DNA of 42,821 bases, from NCBI GenBank assembly GCA_020445145.1, contig JAGRHC010000024.1:1-42821 (forward strand). The letters run 5' to 3'. Position 1 is the first letter of the stretch. Every line of letters starts with the position of its first letter. The stretch is from Alphaproteobacteria bacterium. Lineage in GTDB: Bacteria; Pseudomonadota; Alphaproteobacteria; Micavibrionales; Micavibrionaceae. The notes beneath the pieces are model-generated. The model did no database searches, was not told where the DNA came from, and was given only the letters and a program-made list of their open reading frames with translations. The translations under genes and the position numbers were made by a program. Positions 1 through 9,745 of this stretch are shown one piece after another.

Positions 1-1554
1 GGTTACGCCCGTTCGACCGGCAAGCCCGGCGTGGTGCTCGTTACCTCCGGCCCCGGTGCCACCAATGCCGTTACCGGCATTGCCGATGCCTTCATGGATT
101 CGATCCCGATGGTGGTCATCACCGGGCAGGTTCCGAGCACACTGATCGGCAGCGACGCGTTCCAGGAAGCCGATACGGTCGGCATCACCCGGCACTGCAC
201 CAAGCATAATTACCTCGTGAAGGACCCTGACGATCTTGCGGCGACCATCGCCGAGGCGTTTCGCATCGCCACCAGCGGCCGCCCCGGCCCGGTGCTGATC
301 GATATTCCCAAGGATGTGCAGATCGCGGTTGCCGATCCCGACAAGGCGGCGAATCGCGAACTGGCATCGCACCGCTACCAGCCCCGGACCGAGGGCAAGT
401 CCGAAAAGATCGCGCAAGCCATTGCGATGATCGAGGCTGCCGAGCGCCCGGTCCTCTATACCGGCGGCGGGGTGATCAATTCCGGCACCGAGGCAAGCCG
501 GTTGCTGCGCGAGTTGCAACGCCTGACCGGATCGCCGATCACCAGCACGCTGATGGGTCTGGGTGCCTTCCCCTCGGATCATCCGGACTGGCTCGGCATG
601 CTGGGCATGCACGGCACGTTCGAAGCCAATATGGCGATGAATAAGGCGGACCTGATCGTTGCCATTGGCGCACGGTTCGATGACCGGGTGACCGGACGGC
701 TCGATGCCTTCGCGCCCGATGCGAAGAAGATCCACATCGATATCGACCGGGCAAGCATCAACAAGATCGTTCCGGTCGAACTCGGCATCGTCGGCGATTG
801 CGGCACGGTGCTGCGCCAGCTGGTCGAGGCATGGGGCAACCGCGAACCGCGCGACATCACCGAATGGCAGGCCCGCATCATGGGCTGGCGCGCACGCGAA
901 AGCCTCGCCTACCCCGACAAGGGCGAGGCCCTGATGCCGCAGAAGGCGATCGAAAAGCTCTTCGCCATGACGAAAGAGCGCGATCCGATCATCACCACCG
1001 AAGTCGGCCAGCACCAGATGTGGGCAGCGCAATATTTCGGTTTCCGCAACCCCAACAAATGGCTCACCAGCGGTGGCCTCGGCACGATGGGCTATGGCCT
1101 GCCTGCCGCCATCGGCGCGCAGTTGGGCAATCCGGATGATCTGGTGATCGATATTGCCGGCGAAGCTTCGATCCAGATGAACATCCAGGAACTGGGCACG
1201 GCGAGCCAGTATCGCCTGCCGGTTAAGGTGTTCATCCTCAACAACGAATATATGGGCATGGTCCGCCAGTGGCAGGAACTCCTGCACGGCGAGCGCTACT
1301 CAGAAAGCTACACCGACTCCCTGCCCGACTTCGTAAAACTGGCCGAGGCATATGGCGGCGTTGGTTTACGCGCCACCACCCCGGCAGAACTGGACGACGC
1401 CATCGCAAAAATGCTCAAAACCGACCGCGTCACGATTGTTGATGTCTGCGTCGATCAAAAGGAAAACTGCTTCCCGATGATCCCGAGCGGAAAGGCCCAC
1501 AACGAAATGATCCTCTCCCCCGACGCGGATCAGTTCGATAAAAGCCTGGTGTAA
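1..1554 (+). CDS. ilvB: Acetolactate synthase large subunit, 5'-truncated by window edge
   Basis: Catalytic subunit of acetohydroxyacid synthase, a ThDP- and FAD-dependent enzyme that condenses pyruvate with pyruvate or 2-oxobutyrate as the first common step of valine, leucine and isoleucine synthesis. The frame is open from base 1 and reads into the family motif VTSGPGATN, so roughly 70-80 N-terminal residues, including the ThDP-activating Glu, lie outside the window. The central FAD-binding domain and the C-terminal ThDP domain are present, with the metal/ThDP motif reading GEASIQMN followed by [10 protein letters not shown]. The usual motif is GDA/GDG; here the acidic residue is Glu (codon 1162-1164). 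The first ~1.3 kb has a clearly higher-GC codon style (Lys AAG in 15 of 17 codons) than the rest of the gene and the neighbours. ilvH and ilvC follow 2.4 and 3.5 kb downstream, on the same strand. Confidence 0.96.
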   Translation, partial: GYARSTGKPGVVLVTSGPGATNAVTGIADAFMDSIPMVVITGQVPSTLIGSDAFQEADTVGITRHCTKHNYLVKDPDDLAATIAEAFRIATSGRPGPVLIDIPKDVQIAVADPDKAANRELASHRYQPRTEGKSEKIAQAIAMIEAAERPVLYTGGGVINSGTEASRLLRELQRLTGSPITSTLMGLGAFPSDHPDWLGMLGMHGTFEANMAMNKADLIVAIGARFDDRVTGRLDAFAPDAKKIHIDIDRASINKIVPVELGIVGDCGTVLRQLVEAWGNREPRDITEWQARIMGWRARESLAYPDKGEALMPQKAIEKLFAMTKERDPIITTEVGQHQMWAAQYFGFRNPNKWLTSGGLGTMGYGLPAAIGAQLGNPDDLVIDIAGEASIQMNIQELGTASQYRLPVKVFILNNEYMGMVRQWQELLHGERYSESYTDSLPDFVKLAEAYGGVGLRATTPAELDDAIAKMLKTDRVTIVDVCVDQKENCFPMIPSGKAHNEMILSPDADQFDKSLV

Positions 1555-1560
1555 GAAAAG

Positions 1561-2215
1561 TCAGGCCGGACCGGGCCCCGGTTCGGCCTCAATATCAGGA
1601 GCGCCATGATTTAACTCATTCAAAATAGAAAGGATTTCCGACGGCAACACACCAGTTTCACCGACAACATTAACGGCTCTGGCCCCAGCCCATTCGGCAG
1701 CATTTCGATTTTTATAATCGTCATCAAAAAGAATAACCTCGCCTACAGGAACCCCAAGATACCGCGCGACCCTATCATAGGTAGCTTGGTCAGACTTTAA
1801 ACCGAACCTTGCAACCTGTGTAATGATATTTACCTTCTGAAAAAAATCTTTCTAAACCACGGCGCTGCAAAATCTGCTCCGCGCGTTGCTCAGGACTATT
1901 CATAAAAACGCACAATATATGCCCCTGCCTCTGCACGTCCTCCAAAGCAGTCGTAAGCTCTGAAGGCGCTGGTTAGACAAAATCCGTTGTCAGCTTGCTC
2001 AAAGCTTTTTCAAGCCGCTTCCGGGATGATTTATCTCGCAAACGCAAAGAACCATGTAACCCGTAAAGCCGCGCATAAATCGCATCGTGCACACAAGCTT
2101 CGGTAAAGAAAAATTTCAAAAAGCGCGTATCTTCAACGGCCTTCTCACACGCAACAAGATAAGGTTCATCATAGGGACAAAGTGTCCCGTCAAGATCAAA
2201 AAGAAAAACCGCCAA
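1561..2215 (-). pseudogene. HAD-superfamily phosphatase (pyrimidine 5'-nucleotidase-like), broken by a stop and a frameshift
   Basis: Reading from a TTG at 2215 (GGAG 8 nt upstream) gives a ~217-residue HAD hydrolase. Motif I reads FLFDLDGT, motif II reads FMNSPEQR, and motif IV reads ILFDDDYKN, followed by AAEWAGARAVNV. The reading frame is interrupted twice. An in-frame TAA at 1973-1975 has recognisable homology on both sides (LTTDFV, then PAPSELTTAL). A frameshift follows at a run of seven A (1840-1846 on the plus strand): removing one base restores LERFFQKVNIITQVARFGLKSD. The final stop is TGA at 1561-1563. An intact relative would dephosphorylate a small phosphorylated metabolite such as a nucleotide. 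The homopolymer indel could be a sequencing error, but the second independent lesion favours real decay. Confidence 0.8.
1562..1588. terminator. GC-rich hairpin between convergent ilvB and HAD remnant
   Basis: Two 12-nt arms (1562-1573 and 1577-1588) pair with one G-U wobble around a 3-nt loop. On the minus strand the stem is followed by GACTTTT; on the plus strand there is no T-run. It sits 8 bp after the ilvB stop and overlaps the last codons of the minus-strand HAD remnant, so it could stop transcription from either side. Confidence 0.55.
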
Positions 2216-2336
2216 CCATGAAACTCCAATTATTCTTTGGATCAACCCGCATATTATAATTCAAAAACCTTTATAATTTCGCTAAGTTTAAACGAAAAAT
2301 GATAACCTTGTCAAAACAACAGCAGATAAGCTTTAA

Positions 2337-3950
2337 ATGTTAAACAAAATCAGCCCGCACTCATGGACATATATGCTTGTCGCCCTCGCCCTGATTCCGT
2401 GGTTCATCGTGCAAATCAACATGAGCATAAACCCGGATCTCGCTTACCTGACCGCCGCCGCCGGGCACTTGTTGGACGGCATGCGTATGAGCGATGCCTA
2501 CTACGACACCAACCCGCCCTTAAGCGTCATCGTACAAATCCCGCCGGCCCTGCTCGTCAAACTTCTGCACATCCCGGTCTATGACGCAGTCTTCATATTT
2601 GCCCTTATCGCCGTCGCACTCTCGTCTTGGGCCGTATACGCACTTTTGCAAAAATCAGACTGGTCCTCACCGGAGCAAAATCAAGCCATTCTGGCCACCT
2701 ATATCCTGATCAACACCATCGGCGCCAACCTCTATCTCGGCGAAAAAGATCATTTATTGGGTCTGGCCCTGTTCCCCTTCGTCCTCGTTCAAATCGCTAT
2801 AACCCACAAAATTGAGATAAACAAAACCCTGAAATGGACTGTGATTGGCGCTGCCAGCGTCCTGATCCTGCTCAAACCCCATTTCGGCCTCATCCCCTTA
2901 GTCATGTTTGGATACCGCGCCGTAACACAAAAACGCCTGACAGTTTTCCTCGACGCAGATTTCATAGCCCTCGCATCAACCGCTCTGGCGTATATCGCGC
3001 TGATATTCACATGCTTCCCGGATTTCATAGACGAAATCCTCCCCGATGCCCTTATCCTCTACACATCGCGCCAGGAAAGCTGGGTTTTATCGATAGCAGG
3101 ACTTTTCATTCTCGCATGCATAGGGCTTATCCTGATCGCATGGCTTCTTCCCCAAAAACCGCAAAAAGCGGCCATCGCCTTCTTCATACTGGCAGGCATC
3201 GCCATCATCCCCTTTGCATTGCAAGGCAAGGGTCTTTTCTATCACTCAATCCCAGCAATCCTGTTTATCACCGCAGGTCTAAGCCTGCTGATAACACAGA
3301 TGAGTGCCGACGCTCTCGCAAAAACCAGTTTAAAACAGCACGCCGCGTCGCTTGCCAACATAACAACCACCATCGCAGCCATTATCCTCCTCTACACAGC
3401 CCTGCCGCCAAACCCGCTTTACATGACCCATAAAGATTATCGGAACTCCGATCTGGCAAAAATCATAAACACATGCACAAAACCCGACTGCTCCTTTTTC
3501 ATGTTCAACGACATGATCGAAATAACCCAGCAGCTCGCCGTCTACACAGGCCAGCCGCACGCCTCCCGCTTCCCGGTCTTCTGGTTCCTCCCCTCCCTGG
3601 TTCAAGCAGAATACGATCATCAACAGGGAGGCCAAGGCCGGATATCGCCTAAAAAAACACAAGAACTCATCAAAAAATACGCCGCTCTCGTAACGCAGGA
3701 TTTCCAAACCTACCAACCGGACACCCTGATCATCCGCAACCCCAAGACCGCCGGAGGAATATGGGAGAGCTTCGATTTCATGGAATTTTTCTCCAATCAA
3801 AGTCCAGATTTCACAAAAATCGCTCAAAACTACGAAAAAACAGAGACCATAACCATCGACCGCAGCGATTATTTCAAAGGAACAATTTTCACAAGCAAAC
3901 CAACACGCTATGATATTTACAAAAAGAAAAGACAAACGAACGAAAACTAG
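2337..3950 (+). CDS. Multi-pass membrane protein, GT-C glycosyltransferase-like
   Basis: 537 residues with about ten hydrophobic segments in the first ~370 residues and a soluble C-terminal domain of ~165 residues. After the first membrane segment comes a loop with INPDLAYLTAAAGHLL and then YYDTNPPLS. The pattern of an acidic residue after TM1 and a D-x-NPP motif is typical of GT-C fold, PMT/ArnT-like glycosyltransferases that use polyprenyl-phosphate sugars at the inner membrane. I therefore suggest a GT-C-like role, but the substrate cannot be told. The gene lies between ilvB and ilvH with no obvious link to amino acid synthesis, and ends 22 bp before ilvH, so it may be read through into it. 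The ribosome binding site before the ATG is weak. Confidence 0.75.
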   Translation: MLNKISPHSWTYMLVALALIPWFIVQINMSINPDLAYLTAAAGHLLDGMRMSDAYYDTNPPLSVIVQIPPALLVKLLHIPVYDAVFIFALIAVALSSWAVYALLQKSDWSSPEQNQAILATYILINTIGANLYLGEKDHLLGLALFPFVLVQIAITHKIEINKTLKWTVIGAASVLILLKPHFGLIPLVMFGYRAVTQKRLTVFLDADFIALASTALAYIALIFTCFPDFIDEILPDALILYTSRQESWVLSIAGLFILACIGLILIAWLLPQKPQKAAIAFFILAGIAIIPFALQGKGLFYHSIPAILFITAGLSLLITQMSADALAKTSLKQHAASLANITTTIAAIILLYTALPPNPLYMTHKDYRNSDLAKIINTCTKPDCSFFMFNDMIEITQQLAVYTGQPHASRFPVFWFLPSLVQAEYDHQQGGQGRISPKKTQELIKKYAALVTQDFQTYQPDTLIIRNPKTAGGIWESFDFMEFFSNQSPDFTKIAQNYEKTETITIDRSDYFKGTIFTSKPTRYDIYKKKRQTNEN

Positions 3951-3972
3951 GTAACCTGACGGAACGTTAAAA

Positions 3973-4563
3973 ATGATAAAAACAGCGAACTTACAAAGAA
4001 TGACCCAGGACAACCGCAAAAAAAGCAAAAGCGTTTACGCCCCGAACCCGATCCAGCAGGAAATCGAAAGCCACACATTGGCGATCCTCGTCAATAACGA
4101 GCCCGGGGTCCTCGCCCGCGTGATTGGCCTGTTTTCCGGACGCGGCTACAACATCGAAAGCCTGACCGTCGCTGAAACCGACCATGTCGCACACCTCTCG
4201 CGCATCACCATCGTCTGCTCCGGCACACCGGCCGTTATCGACCAGATCAAAGCCCAGCTCGAACGCCTCGTGCCCGTGCTCGAAGTCTCCGACCTCACCA
4301 TCGAAACCCCGCACGTCGAGCGCGAACTGGCCCTCGTCAAGGTTGCCTGCCTTGGCGAAAAACGTATCGAAGCCCTGCGCTCTGCCGACATTTTCCGCGC
4401 TCGCGCCGTCGACAGCACACTGGAATCCTTTGTCTTCGAAATCACCGGGACATCGGAAAAGGTCAACGCCTTCATCGAACTAATGCGCCCGCTCGGCCTC
4501 GTCGACGTCAGCCGCACCGGAATCGCAGCCATATCCCGTGGCAAAGAAGCCATCGGAGTATAA
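3973..4563 (+). CDS. ilvH: Acetolactate synthase small (regulatory) subunit
   Basis: Regulatory subunit of acetohydroxyacid synthase; it activates the large subunit and carries the valine feedback site. An N-terminal ACT domain is evident at residues ~34-110 with the hallmark NNEPGVLARVIGLFSGRGYNIESL region (quoted in part: NNEPGVLARVIG), followed by the second ACT-like domain seen in all IlvH/IlvN proteins (VERELALVKVAC, then RARAVD). The length of 196 residues is slightly above the usual 160-180 because of a basic N-terminal tail. An ATG at 4000 would give 187 residues; the 3973 start has GGAACG 8 nt upstream, so I keep it with moderate certainty. The lipoprotein gene follows 6 bp later, so the two are probably co-transcribed. 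Confidence 0.95.
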   Translation: MIKTANLQRMTQDNRKKSKSVYAPNPIQQEIESHTLAILVNNEPGVLARVIGLFSGRGYNIESLTVAETDHVAHLSRITIVCSGTPAVIDQIKAQLERLVPVLEVSDLTIETPHVERELALVKVACLGEKRIEALRSADIFRARAVDSTLESFVFEITGTSEKVNAFIELMRPLGLVDVSRTGIAAISRGKEAIGV

Positions 4564-4569
4564 AAACCA

Positions 4570-4995
4570 ATGAAAAAGGCCCGCACACTACTGACATTAC
4601 TCTGCCTTATTCCGCTCACCGCATGTGTGACACGCGAACAAGCGGATGAGAAACTGGCAAACGGCTGTGCTGCGGGGGTCGAGCTATTCCTGAGCGAAGG
4701 GTTCCACATTAAATCTATCAAGAAAAAATTATTCAAAAATGACCCAGACCTCGGTGCAGGCTTCCGCGATGTAACGCTCTACGCCGTAGAAAGCGACAGC
4801 TGGCTCGACGTCGACAAGGAATATAAATGCATTTTCGCCGAAAGCTTCGGCTTCCTGAGCGCCAACTACACGGCATCCATCTATCAGATCAAAGTCAACG
4901 AGCAAACCTACGGCAAAGAAGGCAACAAAATCCTCGGCACCTTCGAAGACCACCTGAAACTGACGCAAACCGTGGATGAGGCGCTGAATAAATAG
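4570..4995 (+). CDS. Small putative lipoprotein of unknown function
   Basis: 141 residues. The N-terminus is a lipoprotein signal: two lysines, a leucine-rich stretch, and the lipobox LTAC, placing the lipidated Cys at residue 19. The mature part is hydrophilic and mixed alpha/beta in appearance, with two further Cys (in NGCAAG and YKCIF) that could form a disulfide in the periplasm. I do not recognise a family. The gene starts 6 bp after ilvH and is followed by a hairpin ahead of ilvC. Placement inside an ilv cluster is probably incidental. Confidence 0.8.
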   Translation: MKKARTLLTLLCLIPLTACVTREQADEKLANGCAAGVELFLSEGFHIKSIKKKLFKNDPDLGAGFRDVTLYAVESDSWLDVDKEYKCIFAESFGFLSANYTASIYQIKVNEQTYGKEGNKILGTFEDHLKLTQTVDEALNK

Positions 4996-5008
4996 CCTCA
5001 GCACATGC

Positions 5009-5042
5009 GGGTTTTGCTTGATTCTCACTGCAAAACCCTGTT
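5009..5042 (+). terminator. Hairpin in the ilvC leader, terminator or attenuator
   Basis: A perfect 9-bp stem GGGTTTTGC / GCAAAACCC (5009-5017 and 5030-5038) with a 12-nt loop, followed by TGTTTG. It lies between the lipoprotein stop (4995) and ilvC (5087). The T-tract is short, so it may act as a partial terminator, an attenuator, or a 3'-end stabiliser for the upstream transcript. Confidence 0.5.
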
Positions 5043-5083
5043 TGATGCAAAAACTCAAAACAAAATTCATCACGAGGTAATAA

Positions 5084-6160
<1,077 letters not shown>

Positions 6161-6173
6161 TCAAAGAACAAAC

Positions 6174-6204
6174 AAAAAAGCCTCCCGAAAGGAGGCTTTT
6201 TTTT
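6174..6204. terminator. Bidirectional intrinsic terminator after ilvC
   Basis: Stem AGCCTCC / GGAGGCT (6179-6185, 6191-6197), loop CGAAA, with a run of eight T on the plus strand and a run of A on the other flank that gives a T-run on the minus strand. It serves ilvC from the left and the convergent 6206-6619 gene from the right. Confidence 0.92.
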
Positions 6205-6205
6205 A

Positions 6206-6619
6206 TTATGGTGCAGGATGATAATCCAGCTCACAAAGTTTCTCGATCTGTGCTTCATTTGGGGGACCGGATAACGCATTAACCGGAAGCCCCATAATCT
6301 TGCCATCCTCTGAACTTACGACGCCCTTCTCTTTGAAAGTCGCACACAATTCTTCTGCCGCGCCAAACAACCTCTGTTTATCATCCTTATAAGTCAAAAA
6401 CCCTCTTGATGTTCTCTGGAAAGGTTTCATTTCTGCCTGACCGCCATTATTAGACAAAGCATAATTACCCTGAAAAATAGCAGCACTCTCCCCCGAACGC
6501 CCAACACCAATACGCATCGTCTCATCCTGCCAGTCATGTATACCTGGCCCACCTGCCGCAGAAGCACCGGTAACCGCCGCAGACGTCAAAAGCGCTGCCA
6601 TAAATTTTTGTCCCAACAT
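6206..6619 (-). CDS. Small exported protein of unknown function
   Basis: 137 residues from the ATG at 6619. That start is chosen because GGAGG lies 6 nt upstream; the GTG two codons earlier would sit directly on the ribosome binding site. A Sec signal peptide is clear (hydrophobic core AALLTSAAVTG, cleavage near ASA-AG at about residue 22). The mature protein is ~115 residues with two Cys (ELCATF, KLCELD) that might pair. No family is recognised. It converges on ilvC and shares its terminator. Confidence 0.75.
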   Translation of the reverse strand: MLGQKFMAALLTSAAVTGASAAGGPGIHDWQDETMRIGVGRSGESAAIFQGNYALSNNGGQAEMKPFQRTSRGFLTYKDDKQRLFGAAEELCATFKEKGVVSSEDGKIMGLPVNALSGPPNEAQIEKLCELDYHPAP

Positions 6620-6736
6620 AATCACCCTCCAAACATACGGAGCTAATTTATACTAAAATAATCCAGAAGTAAGATTATGACAAAAAACAAAGTATATTAC
6701 AAGCAGATTTGCTAAGAGAAAAATAAAAAAGTCTCT

Positions 6737-8044
6737 CTAACGTGGCAAAGGTGCATAAGAAGGCCCCTGCCCCATCCCCACATCCGGATGGATATTTTCA
6801 ACCGCAGGTGCAAAACCTCCCACAGCCTGTATACGCTCCAAATTTTGTTGATGCATGAACGCGACGCGCTCCCTTAAGGCCGAAAGCTCATCTAGATTAT
6901 GCTGATCAATAGTCACCCCCGTATAACCCTCAATCTGCTCACGCGTACCATGAACAAAAACATTATAATCAGCCCCGTAAGCATCTCTGGTACGCTCAAA
7001 ATAATTCTCACTATATTCTCGCTTACCAAGCGCACGCAGGACATCATTATCCAGAGTTTTAGGAGTTGGTGACAACGGCAGGTCTGCATATGCCCCCCCT
7101 AATGCTCGTACAATATGCGCATCAAACTCAGGCAAAATCTCAGTTAAAAACGATTGCCGATATTCCCGAATTTGATCCTGCGACCATTCGGAAGGCGGTT
7201 CCTCATAATCATCTAGACGCTCCCCAATAAGGCGCTCCAGATTTTCGATAGCCAAAAGCATAGTGCCGTAAGTTTTCAAAGCACCATCCGTATAAGTCCG
7301 ATGATAGTTTTTATCCTCATGCGCCTCCTGAAAAGGGCTCATCCACCCCAAAAGGGCTTCGGCCCGAACGCGAGCACGCACAGTCTCATCGGATAAGCCT
7401 GCCTCACTGTTTTTCTCGTAATACACAAGAGCACGATCAGTAACCGCACGAAAAATATACTTTTCATCATCCAGCCCCTGCAAAATTTCAGGAGATTTCG
7501 TCCGTTCATATTCAGAAAAACCATACAAAACAGCTTCCGCCTGAGCATCAGCCTCAGTAAGATTTGTAATCTTGATTGCATCAAGAGGCTGATAAGCAAT
7601 CAAACGAAGAGGCTGAAAATCCTGCGGCTGATTGATATGCCGCAATTCATGACGAGCAATGAAAACATGTGAAGCTGCCGTTTGGTGTCCCGCATCATCA
7701 CGTACCAGAATATTTGGTGAAAAATCATGAACGATCGACATAGTACGCATGGGAAAATTGGTCTGATTATCGGCCCCCCCAAAATAATCATCCATAACCA
7801 TAAAATACCCGCCGCGCGCAGCTTGTTGCAAATCGCTGCGTGCCTCCGGATCTTTTGATAAAATTGCAAGAGCAGTAAGAGCTTTTCGCTGTATTTCCGT
7901 TCCAGCCTCATAAGCGCCAGCATCAAAAACAGAGCTCATTTTAATCGTATTCGCAGCCCCATTAGGAGATATAAACGCGAGCACATCACCCGGAATTTCC
8001 GAGTGCTGATAAGAATTATCCTGACCGCTTTTAGCATCCCCCAT
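6737..8044 (-). CDS. Putative zinc metallopeptidase-like protein (HExxH-type)
   Basis: 435 residues with no signal peptide or membrane segment. Residues 132-136 read HELRH, a gluzincin/metzincin-style HExxH zinc site, in the context FIARHELRHINQP. About 30 residues on is TEADAQAEAVLYG, an acidic helix (Glu164 or Glu170) placed where a third zinc ligand is expected. It resembles uncharacterised putative metallopeptidase families such as DUF6782, but I cannot confirm membership. The C-terminal half is charged and mainly helical, ending in a Pro/Gly-rich tail. Overall GC is lower than neighbouring metabolic genes. No partner gene is adjacent; it is flanked by a secreted protein and a divergent EamA transporter. 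The start ATG lacks a clear ribosome binding site. Confidence 0.7.
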   Translation of the reverse strand: MGDAKSGQDNSYQHSEIPGDVLAFISPNGAANTIKMSSVFDAGAYEAGTEIQRKALTALAILSKDPEARSDLQQAARGGYFMVMDDYFGGADNQTNFPMRTMSIVHDFSPNILVRDDAGHQTAASHVFIARHELRHINQPQDFQPLRLIAYQPLDAIKITNLTEADAQAEAVLYGFSEYERTKSPEILQGLDDEKYIFRAVTDRALVYYEKNSEAGLSDETVRARVRAEALLGWMSPFQEAHEDKNYHRTYTDGALKTYGTMLLAIENLERLIGERLDDYEEPPSEWSQDQIREYRQSFLTEILPEFDAHIVRALGGAYADLPLSPTPKTLDNDVLRALGKREYSENYFERTRDAYGADYNVFVHGTREQIEGYTGVTIDQHNLDELSALRERVAFMHQQNLERIQAVGGFAPAVENIHPDVGMGQGPSYAPLPR

Positions 8045-8165
8045 GACAAACCCAAATCAACCCTGATTATTTACAAAATATGGAAATAAAATATCAAAAA
8101 AACAGCCGCACCGTCAACCAATGCAAAGCAATTTACAACCCCCAAAGCGCATGCGATAACCCCTT

Positions 8166-9074
8166 ATGAACAAGCATAGCGCCACAACAGAATCACAAGA
8201 TAACATTATGCTAGGCGCAGCTTACGCCGCAGCAGCCTTCTTTTTGCTTGCCCTCATGGGAGCATGCGTCAAGCTCCTCTCGGATGCCAACCACCATGTG
8301 ATGGAAATCGCGTTCTATCGCAACCTCGTACCGTTCTTACCGATGATCGCATACGCCGTCCTATGGCGAAAAACGGAATTACTCATACCCAAAAACCCGC
8401 CCCTGCTCGCCCTCAGAGTAGCAATCGGCATCACAGGGCTAATCGCAACATTTTCAGCACTCGCAAGCCTCCCGATGTCAGACGCCACCGTTATTTTTAT
8501 GACCTCAAACCTGATCATCCCGATACTCGCCTACTTTATTCTAAAAGAACATGTGGGCCCACACCGCTGGATCGCGATCGCCGCAGGCTTTATCGGAGTC
8601 ATCATGGTCGCAGGCCCCACCGGCCAGGTAAACCTCACAGGCGTCCTCTACGCCCTCGCCGCAGCAGGTCTGCAGGCAAGCATCCAGATCATCCTGCGCC
8701 GCCTGAAAAACGAAAACGCCTTCACAGTCACATTTTACTTTATATCCGGAGGCATTATTATTCCCGGCCTCTTTATGCCATGGGTCGCAGAAATTCCAAC
8801 CCAGCGCGACATACTGTTATTCTTAGGCGTCGGCATATCCGGCGGCTTCGCGCAATACTGCCTGACCAGCGCATACAAATACGCTCCAGCCAGTATCGCT
8901 GCACCATTCAACTACACCGGCCTTCTCTGGGCCACAGGTCTAGACGTCTTAATTTGGAAACATATCCCCGGCTGGCCGGTCTTCGTCGGCGGCGCAATTA
9001 TCATCGCCGCCAAACTCTACATCCTGCATCGCGAAGCACTTAGAAAAAATAAGGACAAAAAAACGCAGCCTTGA
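8166..9074 (+). CDS. EamA/DMT-family membrane transporter
   Basis: 302 residues with about ten transmembrane helices in two EamA repeats (residues ~15-145 and ~155-290). The first repeat shows MEIAFYRNLVPF, then LPMSDATVIFMTSNLIIPI (quoted in part: SDATVIFMTSNL) and LAYFILKEHVGPHRWIAI, typical of drug/metabolite exporters in which TM4 ends in an acidic ExxxxxR-like pattern. Such proteins export amino acids, purines or other metabolites across the inner membrane. The substrate cannot be deduced. It is transcribed alone: divergent from the zincin-like gene and convergent with the next gene. Confidence 0.9.
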   Translation: MNKHSATTESQDNIMLGAAYAAAAFFLLALMGACVKLLSDANHHVMEIAFYRNLVPFLPMIAYAVLWRKTELLIPKNPPLLALRVAIGITGLIATFSALASLPMSDATVIFMTSNLIIPILAYFILKEHVGPHRWIAIAAGFIGVIMVAGPTGQVNLTGVLYALAAAGLQASIQIILRRLKNENAFTVTFYFISGGIIIPGLFMPWVAEIPTQRDILLFLGVGISGGFAQYCLTSAYKYAPASIAAPFNYTGLLWATGLDVLIWKHIPGWPVFVGGAIIIAAKLYILHREALRKNKDKKTQP

Positions 9075-9111
9075 GTGAAAACACACGACAAAAAAAGTCA
9101 TCCAAATCAAA

Positions 9112-9138
9112 GGCCCGCATACAAAATGCACACGGGCC
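9112..9138 (-). terminator. Hairpin terminator for the 9168-9650 gene
   Basis: Two 12-nt arms around a 3-nt loop with wobble pairs (GGCCCGTGTGCA / TGTATGCGGGCC on the minus strand), followed by TTTGATTT. It lies between two convergent genes. The T-rich tail is on the minus strand only. Confidence 0.55.
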
Positions 9139-9167
9139 AAATCCTTAGAACCTAAAAAAGAGAAGGT

Positions 9168-9650
9168 CTAGTAATCTTGTAAACCGTACTGGTTATAAAG
9201 TCCGATCGGCTCGCTCTTATCATAATAATAAATGAAGAACATCCCGTTCGGCTCACTGGTCGTGATTTCAAACACGTAATCAATAAACTGCAAAACGCGG
9301 CGACGATCCAAGCCCGAAAGCTTCTTATAGCCATAGCCCACTTCAAGCACAGGAATATCATCACTGTCTTCATACTGGTTGGTCACAATATTGGCCGCAT
9401 AAAGATCACGCATAATCCGGCGCGCATCCCCTGCATCCTTGATCCAGTCTTCCGGCGTCCATTGATCATTATCCCACAAAGAACGCTGAGACAGCTTCTC
9501 ACCCTTCAAGTAAGGTTGGAAATCAAGATTACGCCAATGGCTCGGCCACCAGCCCCAGATCCAGGGCTTCGCCGTCGCATGCGCAGATGTCGGCACAAAC
9601 GCAACAAAAGACAAAGCCAGTAAAACGAGAAGAAATCGGGATAAACGCAT
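9168..9650 (-). CDS. Exported protein of unknown function
   Basis: 160 residues from the second of two tandem ATGs, which sits 6 nt after AAGGA; the first ATG would be only 3 nt away. An N-terminal Sec signal (leucine-rich core, cleavage near AHA-TA) is followed by a Trp-rich segment (PWIWGWWPSHW) and a mixed domain with many Tyr (YYYDKSEPIG). I do not recognise a family. The Trp/Tyr-rich mature protein looks like a small periplasmic or surface domain. It converges on the EamA gene and is divergent from the FlgC-like gene. Confidence 0.75.
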   Translation of the reverse strand: MRLSRFLLVLLALSFVAFVPTSAHATAKPWIWGWWPSHWRNLDFQPYLKGEKLSQRSLWDNDQWTPEDWIKDAGDARRIMRDLYAANIVTNQYEDSDDIPVLEVGYGYKKLSGLDRRRVLQFIDYVFEITTSEPNGMFFIYYYDKSEPIGLYNQYGLQDY

Positions 9651-9745
9651 CATATGTCCTTAATCTAAAGCCCCATAAATAGCATACATAAATAGCACAC
9701 GAAGTATAAATATCATTTTAACGCTTCTTATGGTATCCTAAAATC

